Source of the DNA: JAUWCW01 sp030609125 [NCBI: Candidatus Rokuibacteriota bacterium]
Lineage (GTDB): Bacteria > JAUVQV01
Assembly (NCBI GenBank): GCA_030609125.1
Contig: JAUWCW010000153.1
Span: forward strand, 1 to 5,570
DNA: 5,570 nt
Direction: 5' to 3'
Positions 1-5,544 of this stretch are shown here, piece after piece (positions within the stretch are counted from its first letter, which is position 1; each line of letters opens with the position of its first letter). Below the pieces are notes generated by a model that did no database searches, was not told where the DNA came from, and worked only from the letters and a program-made list of their open reading frames with translations. A program made the position numbers and the translations under genes.

Positions 1-1463
1 GCAAAATCGTTGTAAGCCATAAGGGTCACGATCGTCGAGATCCTGACCCGCTTTTCGAAGACCCGCGGCAGGACCCTGCCTGTGAACCTCAGCCCCTCCC
101 TGCCGCCCGAAGGGGCGAGTGAACAGAGGCGGGCGGCGAAGAGAAGACGGTACTTCAGGCTGATCGGGTCTGTCTCGTTGGACCGCTTCCAGAAATCGGC
201 TTTCCACATGGCGTCGAGCTTCCGGTAGATGGCGTCGAAGGAGTACACCTCCCGCATCACCTTCCGGAACCCCGCCTGGAGCTCCTCCACGCTCAAGCGC
301 GCGGGCTGGAAGACCACCTTCGTCCCGTCGTACCTGCTCCAGTCCCGGTGGAGGATGCGGCCCTCCTTTTCGAGCCGCTCGTAGAGTCTCGTCCCCGGAA
401 AGGGCGTGAGAACGTTGATCAGCGGCATCAGCAGTCCCGCCTCGTCGATGAAGGCGACGAGCTCGTCGAAGGAGGCGGGGGTGTCGAAGTCGTACCCCAG
501 CACGAAGGACCCGTGGACCATGATCCCGTGAGACTGGATCTTCCCGATGGCATCGAGGTAGTCGTGCTTCAGGTTGACCTTCTTGCCCATGGCGGCCAGG
601 TTCCGCTCGGAGATCGATTCGAGGCCCACCAGGATGGCGCCGCACCCCGCCTCTTTCATCAGGGCGAGAAGCTCGTCGTCACGGGAGACGTTGATCGAGC
701 CCTGGCAGGACCAGTTCAGGTTGTACGGCTTCAGGGCCCGAAAGAGCTCCCGGGCGTATTTCCGGTTCGCGATGATGTTGTCGTCGACGAAAAAGATGGA
801 TTTCTTCTTGTAGAGGTTGCTCGATCCGCGGATCCCTTTTACTTCTTCGACCACCTGTTCGACGGTCTTGCTTCGAAGCCGCTGCCCGTCGAAGGCCGAG
901 ACGGAGCAGAACTCGCAGTCGAAGGGACACCCCTTCGTGGTCTGGAGAAGGTCGACGAAGTATTTTCCCCGGGTGAGGGCATCTCTCGACGGTGGGGGCG
1001 ACGCGGTCAGGTCGGAAGCTCCTCCCGACCGGTAGATGCGCTTCATCTTCCCCGCCTCCGCGTCCCTGAGAAGTCCCTCCCACAGCCCCTCGGCCTCGCC
1101 GACGACCACGGCGTCGCAGCGCTCCATGGCCTCCTCGGGGAGCATGGAGGGATGGATGCCACCGATGACCGTCTTCACCCCTTGTTCCCGGTAGGCCGCC
1201 GCGATCTCGTACGCCCGGGGGGCGAACATGGTCCTCGCGGTGATCCCGACGAGATCGGCGGGCCAGTCGTAGTCGATCTCCTCGATGTTCTCGTCGAAGA
1301 TCCTCACCTTGTGCTTTGCCGGCGTGAGCGACGCCAGTGTCGGGGCGGCCAGCAGGTACGAGAAGTACTTCTTCGAAAAGAGAAACTTCTTGTAGAAGGA
1401 GTAGTCGTAAAAGCTCTTCTCCCCTTCCACGGCGTTATTCGGTATGACGAGGGCAATATTCAT
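1..1463 (-). CDS. B12-binding-domain radical SAM protein, C-terminal end beyond window
   Basis: My own translation of the minus strand from the ATG at 1463 gives 487 uninterrupted codons running off base 1, so the stop is not seen. Residues 1 to about 140 form a Rossmann-like cobalamin-binding-type domain with the VIGGIHPS segment (G101-G102, H104) and VVVGEAEG. The radical SAM core follows: C179, C183 and C186 in a CxxxCxxC [4Fe-4S] motif (KGCPFDCEFC), FVDDN at 225-229, VGLES at 279-283, and TPFPGTRLY from 353. The tail after about residue 380 resembles the DUF4070-type extension of this family. Known members methylate or rearrange unactivated carbons, often of lipids, tetrapyrroles or natural products; the substrate here cannot be told. 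No DxHxxG cobalamin-ligand motif is present, as in other BchE-like members. The ATG overlaps the permease stop as ATGA. An AGGAGG lies 11 bases upstream, slightly far. Frame and family are secure; substrate is unknown. Confidence 0.93.
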   Translation of the reverse strand, partial: MNIALVIPNNAVEGEKSFYDYSFYKKFLFSKKYFSYLLAAPTLASLTPAKHKVRIFDENIEEIDYDWPADLVGITARTMFAPRAYEIAAAYREQGVKTVIGGIHPSMLPEEAMERCDAVVVGEAEGLWEGLLRDAEAGKMKRIYRSGGASDLTASPPPSRDALTRGKYFVDLLQTTKGCPFDCEFCSVSAFDGQRLRSKTVEQVVEEVKGIRGSSNLYKKKSIFFVDDNIIANRKYARELFRALKPYNLNWSCQGSINVSRDDELLALMKEAGCGAILVGLESISERNLAAMGKKVNLKHDYLDAIGKIQSHGIMVHGSFVLGYDFDTPASFDELVAFIDEAGLLMPLINVLTPFPGTRLYERLEKEGRILHRDWSRYDGTKVVFQPARLSVEELQAGFRKVMREVYSFDAIYRKLDAMWKADFWKRSNETDPISLKYRLLFAARLCSLAPSGGREGLRFTGRVLPRVFEKRVRISTIVTLMAYNDF

Positions 1464-2641
1464 CTGATGAAGAGCCTCCTCACCAGCCCTTCGGCGCCCT
1501 GGTCGACGGCGAGCATCAGGGCCAGGCAGATCACGGCGCTCACGGAGGCGACGATGAAGATCTCCGCCCCCAGGAGGCGGGCGACCGTCATGCGCCGGCA
1601 GCCGATCTTGAAAATCGTCTGCAGCTCTCTCTGGCGCAGGCGCAGCGACAGCGCGAAGACGAGGATGACCGCCAGCAGGGTCGCTCCGCCCACGACGAGG
1701 ATCACCGCGTCGAGAACGTTCTTGATGCGGAAGATGTTCTGCAGGAGCCCGTCGATCACCTCCTCGGGCCGCACGATCTGGTAGCGCTCCTCTTTCGAGA
1801 GATAGCGCCCCCGCAGGATCGTCCCCGACTTCTCGTCGTAGGGAACGGCCGTCACCGCCGTGATCGGGTAGGTCGTCAGGTCGCCGTGGAAGTGGAAGGA
1901 GTCGAGGTTCTCGTCGGTGATCTCCATGTAGTGCAGGAGCTTGGCGTTGGCGGCGACGTTGGAGTCCGTCTTCTTGAGGATGACCGAGGAGTCCTTCGTT
2001 TTCGTCACGTCCTCGTGGCCGTGGCCCAGCCCCTGTATGACCCAGGCCGTCTTCAGGTCGACGAAGACCGCCATGTCGTCCGCGGTGTGGGTCCGCCGCA
2101 GAACGCCGGCGACGCGCATCTTCAGCGGGTAGATGCCGGCGATGTCGAACAGGGTCTCCGGCGAGGAGATGAGGTCGTCCCCGGGGCTGAGCTCAAGTTT
2201 CTCCGCCGCCGCCGCCCCGACGACACAGTCCCCCAGAAGGGCCAGCGATCTCCCCTCGGCCACCTCCAGCCCCCTGAAGTCGAAGTAGTCGAGGGTCGTG
2301 CCGACGATGGGAAAACCCCGGGCCTTGAAGCGCACGTAGAGGGGGATGGCAGCGGCCAGCTCGGAATCCCATATCCTTTCCGCGGCCTCCATGTCGATCA
2401 GCTCCGGCACCTCGTCCCCGAAATAGAGGCTGTTCATCACCAGGTCGAGGGAACTGCCCCTGGCGCCGATGACCAGGGGCGTCGTCGCTGCCCGGGAGAG
2501 GAGCTGGCGCTCGCTCTCCCCGAGAAGCAGCTGCAGCGCCAGGGGGAGAAAGGCGATGAGGGTGACGCAGGCCACGATGGTGGCCGTCTTCGCCTTGTTG
2601 TAGGTGACGTAGCGCCAGGCAATGTACAGGCTGTCGATCAT
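1460..2641 (-). CDS. FtsX/MacB-like ABC transporter permease, apparently lacking the last membrane helix
   Basis: A 393-residue permease of the LolC/LolE/MacB type (Type VII ABC systems). These use cytoplasmic ATP hydrolysis to move lipoproteins, lipids or other molecules within or out of the periplasmic face of the inner membrane. One membrane helix lies at about 20-41, followed by a periplasmic domain of about 270 residues (42-310) with an early GARGSSLDLVMNSLYF stretch. Helix 2 is at about 311-333. A basic cytoplasmic coupling loop with the family pattern RLRQRELQTIFKIGCRR follows at 334-350, then helix 3 at about 358-379. The protein ends 14 residues later (QGAEGLVRRLFIR), where family members normally have a fourth helix. 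The gene overlaps the ATPase gene upstream (ATGA at 2638-2641) and the radical SAM gene downstream (ATGA at 1460-1463). A GGAGGAG sequence lies 5 bases before its ATG. The permease call is firm; the cargo is unknown. Confidence 0.92.
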   Translation of the reverse strand: MIDSLYIAWRYVTYNKAKTATIVACVTLIAFLPLALQLLLGESERQLLSRAATTPLVIGARGSSLDLVMNSLYFGDEVPELIDMEAAERIWDSELAAAIPLYVRFKARGFPIVGTTLDYFDFRGLEVAEGRSLALLGDCVVGAAAAEKLELSPGDDLISSPETLFDIAGIYPLKMRVAGVLRRTHTADDMAVFVDLKTAWVIQGLGHGHEDVTKTKDSSVILKKTDSNVAANAKLLHYMEITDENLDSFHFHGDLTTYPITAVTAVPYDEKSGTILRGRYLSKEERYQIVRPEEVIDGLLQNIFRIKNVLDAVILVVGGATLLAVILVFALSLRLRQRELQTIFKIGCRRMTVARLLGAEIFIVASVSAVICLALMLAVDQGAEGLVRRLFIR

Positions 2642-3306
2642 GACCGCTCCTCCCGGCGAAAATCGTGGAAGTCCACGACCCGGTCGAAGCGCGGCAGAAG
2701 CTCGTGGTCGTGGGTCACCGCCAGCAGGGAGGCGCCGTGCTCCTCGACGGCGGCGAAGAGCAGGTCGAGGATCCGCTCCTTGTTCACCGGGTCGAGATTG
2801 CCCGTGGCCTCGTCGGCGAGGATAAGCTTCGGGCCGGGAAGGAGCGCCCGGCAGATGGCGGCACGCTGCCTCTCCCCCTGGGAGAGCTCGTCGGGGTGGC
2901 GGTCGAGATAGACGCCGATCCCCATCTTCCCCGCCAGCTCCCGAGCGCGCTCCCGGACCGGCCCGTCGAGCCGCAGGGCGCCGGTGATCCGGTAGGGATG
3001 GACGATGTTGTCGAAAACGCTGAGGTAGTCGAGAAGCTCGAAGTCCTGGAAGACGAACCCGACGGAGGTGATGCGGTGGTCACGCCGGGCGGCGTCGCCG
3101 AGGGCGCTCACCGTCTCCTCCCCGACGACGACACTTCCCGCCGCCGGCACGAGGATGCCGGCGATGAGGTTCAGAAGAGTCGTCTTCCCCGAGCCGCTGG
3201 GCCCGATGACCGCCACCTTCTCCCCGGCGGCCACGGTAAAGGCGGGAACGCTCAGGCGGAACTCGCCCGCGGGGTAGTGGAATTCGAGCGCGCTGATGTC
3301 GATCAT
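2638..3306 (-). CDS. ABC transporter ATP-binding protein, LolD/MacB type
   Basis: A 222-residue nucleotide-binding subunit with every functional motif intact: Walker A GPSGSGKT (35-42), Q-loop Gln87 (FVFQDF), signature LSQGE (141-145), Walker B LILADE (161-166), D-loop GNLD (169-172) and switch His199 (VTHDH). The length and the form of these motifs match the LolD/MacB/FtsE branch, whose partners are FtsX-like permeases. The next gene is exactly that, sharing four bases with it, so the two should form the ATPase and membrane halves of one transporter on the inner membrane. The ATG at 3306 gives a natural N-terminus (MIDISALEFHY), but its Shine-Dalgarno is poor. The only G-rich stretch upstream is about 17 bases away inside a repeat, so initiation may be weak. 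Substrate direction cannot be deduced from the ATPase. Confidence 0.94.
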   Translation of the reverse strand: MIDISALEFHYPAGEFRLSVPAFTVAAGEKVAVIGPSGSGKTTLLNLIAGILVPAAGSVVVGEETVSALGDAARRDHRITSVGFVFQDFELLDYLSVFDNIVHPYRITGALRLDGPVRERARELAGKMGIGVYLDRHPDELSQGERQRAAICRALLPGPKLILADEATGNLDPVNKERILDLLFAAVEEHGASLLAVTHDHELLPRFDRVVDFHDFRREERS

Positions 3307-3322
3307 GTCAGTGTTGTCCGTG

Positions 3323-3397
3323 CCCCCTCACCTTGATCCTCTCCCCTCGGGGTGGAGGGCAGAGCCTGTCCTGAGCGGAGCCGAAGGAGTGAGGGGC
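3323..3397. repeat. Composite dispersed palindromic intergenic repeat
   Basis: The gap between the nucleotidyltransferase and ABC genes is largely filled by repeat-like sequence. Outer arms CCCCTCAC (3324-3331) and GTGAGGGG (3389-3396) are perfect inverted copies. Inside lies a tight fold-back, CCTCTCCCC (3338-3346) against GGGGTGGAGG (3349-3358). A second motif, CCTGTCCTGAGCGGAGCCGAAGG (3365-3387), follows. Both motif styles are familiar to me as multi-copy intergenic elements in environmental proteobacterial genomes; that is recall, not a search. The CCCCTCACC start recurs in the same orientation at 5545. No promoter or U-tracted terminator is evident here, although the fold could slow transcription or protect RNA ends. 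Confidence 0.7.
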
Positions 3398-3425
3398 CCG
3401 GTGCTACTGTGCCTTCGCGAACGGG

Positions 3426-3884
3426 TCAATCGTCTTCTTCGTCCAGGCTCTCCAGGCGCTTGACATCGGCAATATCCTGAGCCCTGCCGACAGCCTTCTT
3501 GTTCTTGATGAAGTCACTTTTCCCAAGAACGGCAATCGTAACGCCTTCGATTTCGATGATTTTCCTGTTCTTCCAGGCAGCGTCGTAATCAAGATCGGAA
3601 ACGGAAGTCATAACATCGATGCGGCGCGGCGGGCGGCCTATCTGAACGATAAGGTCCTCTTTTTCGAAGTCGTTCCTTTCGAGGCCTTTCATCGGAGCCC
3701 CGAATTTTTCGAACGCCCTCCAGATTCTTCTGCTGTTTTGCGCCGCCGGCCGAACCCAGAGATCTATATCGCCCGTCGCGCGGGGAAGACCGTGGGCTGC
3801 GAGCGCGTAGGCGCCGACGACGATGAAGTCAACCCGCTCTTCGGCAAACGCGGACAAGATGTCGCGAAAGTCGGGATTCAGCAA
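3426..3884 (-). CDS. Minimal nucleotidyltransferase-fold protein (AbiEii/MNT-like)
   Basis: With the chosen TTG start this is a 152-residue protein of the nucleotidyltransferase superfamily. The signature is GAYALAAHGLPRATGDIDLWV, giving the family's G(S/A) helix followed by the metal-binding Asp pair (Asp39 and Asp41 from this start). The third acidic residue is Asp90 in RRIDVMTSV, so the active site looks complete. The C-terminal GRAQDIADVKRLE segment is typical of this group. Such proteins transfer a nucleotide to RNA, protein or small substrates; many are toxins or antitoxins of AbiE- or MNT-like modules, but the substrate here is unknown. The TTG at 3884 is preferred because AAGGGGG lies six bases upstream and it begins the protein at LLNPDF, as in relatives. 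An ATG at 3911 would add nine residues without a clear binding site. The start lies within the preceding small gene, implying coupled translation. Confidence 0.87.
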   Translation of the reverse strand: MLNPDFRDILSAFAEERVDFIVVGAYALAAHGLPRATGDIDLWVRPAAQNSRRIWRAFEKFGAPMKGLERNDFEKEDLIVQIGRPPRRIDVMTSVSDLDYDAAWKNRKIIEIEGVTIAVLGKSDFIKNKKAVGRAQDIADVKRLESLDEEDD

Positions 3885-4029
3885 GAGGATCCCCCTTGAA
3901 TGCCCAGGCATCCCGCGCCAGCTGCCACATCATTCCCAGGCGCTCAGCCGGGCTGCGGGACCGCAGGTCGCGCTCGACAGAAGGACCTTCGCCACGAGTG
4001 ACAAAAATCCTAACATTACGTTTTTTCAC
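3829..4029 (-). CDS. Small hypothetical protein overlapping the nucleotidyltransferase gene
   Basis: A 66-residue basic protein starting at GTG (VKKRNVRIFVTRGEG). It continues through RSPAERLGMMWQLARDAWAFKG to AESRLSRHLVRVCRR and a TGA. The frame is open further upstream, but the promoter at 4036-4044 and the lysine-rich start favour 4029. The phrases PAERLxMMWxLxxDAWAFKG and AESRLxRHxVRV match my memory of short uncharacterised proteins encoded directly before nucleotidyltransferases in many genomes; I cannot name a family. No membrane segment or signal peptide is visible. Two Trp residues (35, 42) sit in a predicted helix that could bind a partner. Its last 56 bases overlap the next gene in a different frame, so the two are almost certainly co-expressed and may act together, for instance as an antitoxin-like partner. 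That role is inference. Confidence 0.7.
   Translation of the reverse strand: MKKRNVRIFVTRGEGPSVERDLRSRSPAERLGMMWQLARDAWAFKGDPLAESRLSRHLVRVCRRAG
3891..3897 (-). promoter_or_regulatory. Ribosome binding site fixing the nucleotidyltransferase start
   Basis: On the minus strand AAGGGGG stands six bases before the TTG at 3884, a normal Shine-Dalgarno spacing. It lies inside the small upstream gene, where it encodes Lys-Gly. The alternative ATG at 3911 has no comparable site, so this decides the start. Confidence 0.55.
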
Positions 4030-4035
4030 GCTTTT

Positions 4036-4044
4036 ATTATAACA
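4036..4044 (-). promoter_or_regulatory. Extended -10 promoter for the small gene/nucleotidyltransferase pair
   Basis: The minus strand reads TGTTATAAT, a consensus extended -10 element (TGnTATAAT), in an AT-rich patch that stands out from the GC-rich surroundings. At a 17-base spacing there is no good -35, as is usual when the TG extension is present. Seven bases downstream of the -10 is position 4029, the G of the GTG start codon. The transcript may therefore be leaderless or nearly so. Nothing like a Shine-Dalgarno sits between the promoter and the GTG. Confidence 0.65.
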
Positions 4045-4063
4045 TATCAAAACCCGCCGGATG

Positions 4064-4086
4064 CAGGGAACTATCCCCCTTTCCTG
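4064..4086 (-). terminator. Weak stem-loop just after the beta-barrel gene
   Basis: CAGGAA pairs with TTCCCTG (one bulged C) around a ten-base loop, beginning one base after the TAG of the outer-membrane protein gene. The stem is short, and the only T-run (TTTT at 4049-4052) is about 11 bases further on. If it ends transcription it is not a textbook intrinsic terminator. Confidence 0.25.
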
Positions 4087-4087
4087 G

Positions 4088-4843
4088 CTACCAGCGGAAA
4101 TTGACACCCAGGACCGGCCCGTGCATGGTGCCGTCCCATTTGTAGCGGTTAATTCCACGGCCGTCCTCGTAATCCTGGTCGAGAACGCGGTAGCCGGCAA
4201 GAAGAGAAACGTTCTTCCAGGGCTGCCAGTCGACGATTCCGACGAGCTGCCAGGTGAAGTCGGTCCCCACGCCGAAGCCGCCGATGTCCCCGCGGGTGGA
4301 AAGTGTCCAGCCGTCGGCGAAACCGAACAGCCACCTTGCGCCGACGATGGGATCCCACCAGCTCTCGTCGAGCCCGCCCTTCGGACCGGGATTCAAGCTG
4401 ACCGTGGAATCCTGCTTCGTGTACCTGAGGCCGGCAAGGAAATCAAAAGCGTGGGCTTCCCTCTTGATGCGGTAGAAACCATCGAATTCGACGATGGTGT
4501 TCTTGAAGTCAATCTCCAGAGTCGGGCCGACAGGGGTCGCCTCATCGATGCCGAGGTTGAGGTAGTCGAGATTGAAGATCAGGCCGAAGCAGCCTTTGCG
4601 GGCCTCGAAATGAGCGGTAAGCACCATGTCGAGATTTTCAACGATGTCGCTGAAGCCGGCGTCGATCGACTGGTCTATGGGCCCGATCCCGATATCCCCA
4701 TCGATGTTGGCCGCCCAGAGGTAGAAGGGCGCCAGGTCGAAGTGCCAGGCGTCGTCCCCCTTGTCACCGGCGGCGAGGGCCGGGGCGCAGACGAGGACCA
4801 TGGCCACGAGTGCTGCCGTCAGTACGAAACCTTTCTTTCTCAT
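4088..4843 (-). CDS. Outer-membrane beta-barrel protein, function unknown
   Basis: A 251-residue exported protein. It begins with a clear Sec signal peptide: MRKKG, a hydrophobic core at about 6-20, then PALA, with cleavage after Ala24 or Ala25. The mature part alternates polar and hydrophobic residues with many aromatic girdle residues (WHFDLAPFYLWAANIDG; GLIFNLDYLNLG; FLAGLRYTKQD; SLLAGYRVLDQDY). It ends in NFRW; a final aromatic residue is the usual signal for BAM-dependent barrel insertion. The length suggests a barrel of about 8 to 10 strands. The FYLWAANIDGDIG start and the SDIVENLDMVLTAHFEARKG segment resemble a widespread uncharacterised outer-membrane family. No pore, enzyme or binding motif is recognisable. 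GAGGGG lies six bases before the ATG, a good ribosome binding site. It is probably its own transcript, since repeats or promoters flank it. Confidence 0.88.
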   Translation of the reverse strand: MRKKGFVLTAALVAMVLVCAPALAAGDKGDDAWHFDLAPFYLWAANIDGDIGIGPIDQSIDAGFSDIVENLDMVLTAHFEARKGCFGLIFNLDYLNLGIDEATPVGPTLEIDFKNTIVEFDGFYRIKREAHAFDFLAGLRYTKQDSTVSLNPGPKGGLDESWWDPIVGARWLFGFADGWTLSTRGDIGGFGVGTDFTWQLVGIVDWQPWKNVSLLAGYRVLDQDYEDGRGINRYKWDGTMHGPVLGVNFRW

Positions 4844-4887
4844 CTTTTTCCCCTCTTCGATTTCACGATTGGAACTCCATGCCGGGC

Positions 4888-4926
4888 CCTTCGACTGTCA
4901 TTCTGAACGCCAGTGAGGAATCTGAC
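4888..4926. repeat. Dispersed hairpin repeat between the HdeD-like and beta-barrel genes
   Basis: The plus strand runs CCTTCGACTGTCATTCTGAACGCCAGTGAGGAATCTGAC. GTCATTC (4897-4903) can pair with GAA plus TGAC (4918-4920 and 4923-4926), leaving a two-base bulge, to form a stem-loop. The TGTCATTCTGA...GTGAGGAATCT pattern matches a mobile-looking short intergenic repeat that I know as common in environmental bacterial genomes (recalled, not searched). It begins three bases past the stop of the HdeD-like gene and occupies most of the 5' flank of the beta-barrel gene. No promoter is evident between it and the ATG at 4843. Confidence 0.6.
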
Positions 4927-4929
4927 GGA

Positions 4930-5520
4930 TCACCCTGGATCCTTCACGGCCTCCTCGACGCCCGAAATCCCGCTGCGGGCCGCCAGACCGATGGCGATGA
5001 ACGACCAGCCCCGGAAGAGGATGTGGACCCCCACCAAGGTGCCGATGGCCCAGACGCCGGAGAGGGGCCACTGACGGTAGATAAAGACACCAAGGAGAAA
5101 CCCGAGGGCGCCGCTGAAGACCAGCCAGCCCCAGCCCTTGTGGGGCTTCACCCTGAAGCCGAGAATGATGCTCGAAACGCCTTCGACGAAGAAGTAGACG
5201 GCCAGCAGGAGCGTCAGCGCCGTCAGCCCGAAGACGGGCCGGAAGAACAGGAGCAGGCCGCAAACCACCGTCAGCAGGCCGCTGATGAGGCCGAAGGCGC
5301 CGGAGCCGAAGGAACCGGCCTTGAAGGCGCCGGCAAGGTGGACGAGGCCGGTGATGACGAGCATCGTGCCGACGACGATCGACACGGAGACGCCCGCCAC
5401 CAGGGGGGAGCCGATGGCGAGCATGCCGACGATCACCCCAAGAACTCCCAGGGCGATCAGCCAGCCCGCATTCCTCCTGGCTTCCCTGAGCCAGGAACCT
5501 GGAGCGAGTGCAACGTCCAT
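4930..5520 (-). CDS. HdeD/DUF308 family inner-membrane protein
   Basis: A 196-residue, Gly-rich membrane protein with six predicted helices at about 18-37, 42-64, 73-93, 98-121, 130-148 and 155-179, the usual topology and size of the HdeD/DUF308 family. Typical features are the paired-helix repeats, GIxVGMLAIGSP after helix 1, LFFRPVFGLTAL between helices 3 and 4, and a RGWSFIAIGLAAR ending. Escherichia coli HdeD is linked to acid tolerance at high cell density, but most relatives have no proven role, so no specific function is claimed. AAGGAGG lies about eight bases before the ATG at 5520, a strong ribosome binding site. The C-terminus (VKDPG) is encoded by sequence that runs straight into the neighbouring repeat, so the last residues may be repeat-derived. 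No operon partner is visible upstream within the window. Confidence 0.92.
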   Translation of the reverse strand: MDVALAPGSWLREARRNAGWLIALGVLGVIVGMLAIGSPLVAGVSVSIVVGTMLVITGLVHLAGAFKAGSFGSGAFGLISGLLTVVCGLLLFFRPVFGLTALTLLLAVYFFVEGVSSIILGFRVKPHKGWGWLVFSGALGFLLGVFIYRQWPLSGVWAIGTLVGVHILFRGWSFIAIGLAARSGISGVEEAVKDPG

Positions 5521-5544
5521 GTTGAACCCTCCTTCTGTCGTTTT

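Noticed and set aside
679-1083. Minus-strand frame of 134 codons inside the radical SAM gene
   Set aside because: It is out of frame with the radical SAM protein and made of Arg/Pro-rich sequence; I found no frameshift in the true frame.
348-1784. Plus-strand open frame of 478 codons
   Set aside because: It is antisense to the radical SAM and permease genes. Its translation is compositionally biased and has no family motif, whereas the minus strand carries CxxxCxxC and the other radical SAM signatures. High GC content creates such frames.
1886-2911. Plus-strand open frame of 341 codons
   Set aside because: Antisense to the permease and ATPase genes. Its product is rich in Arg, Gly and Val with no recognisable domain, and the opposite strand has complete ABC motifs.
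2665-3336. Plus-strand open frame of 223 codons opposite the ATPase
   Set aside because: It mirrors the ATPase codons and starts without a plausible ribosome binding site; it is a shadow of that gene.
3323-3397. CRISPR or attachment site
   Set aside because: The repeats are single inverted units without regularly spaced direct copies, and no cas, integrase or transposase gene is present.
4030-4200. Extension of the 66-residue protein to an ATG at 4200
   Set aside because: The added residues lie opposite the other reading frame of the beta-barrel gene's 3' end, look random, and would place the TATAAT promoter inside the coding sequence.
4061-4906. Plus-strand open frame of 281 codons
   Set aside because: Antisense to the beta-barrel gene, whose signal peptide, barrel pattern, terminal Trp and Shine-Dalgarno establish the minus strand as coding.
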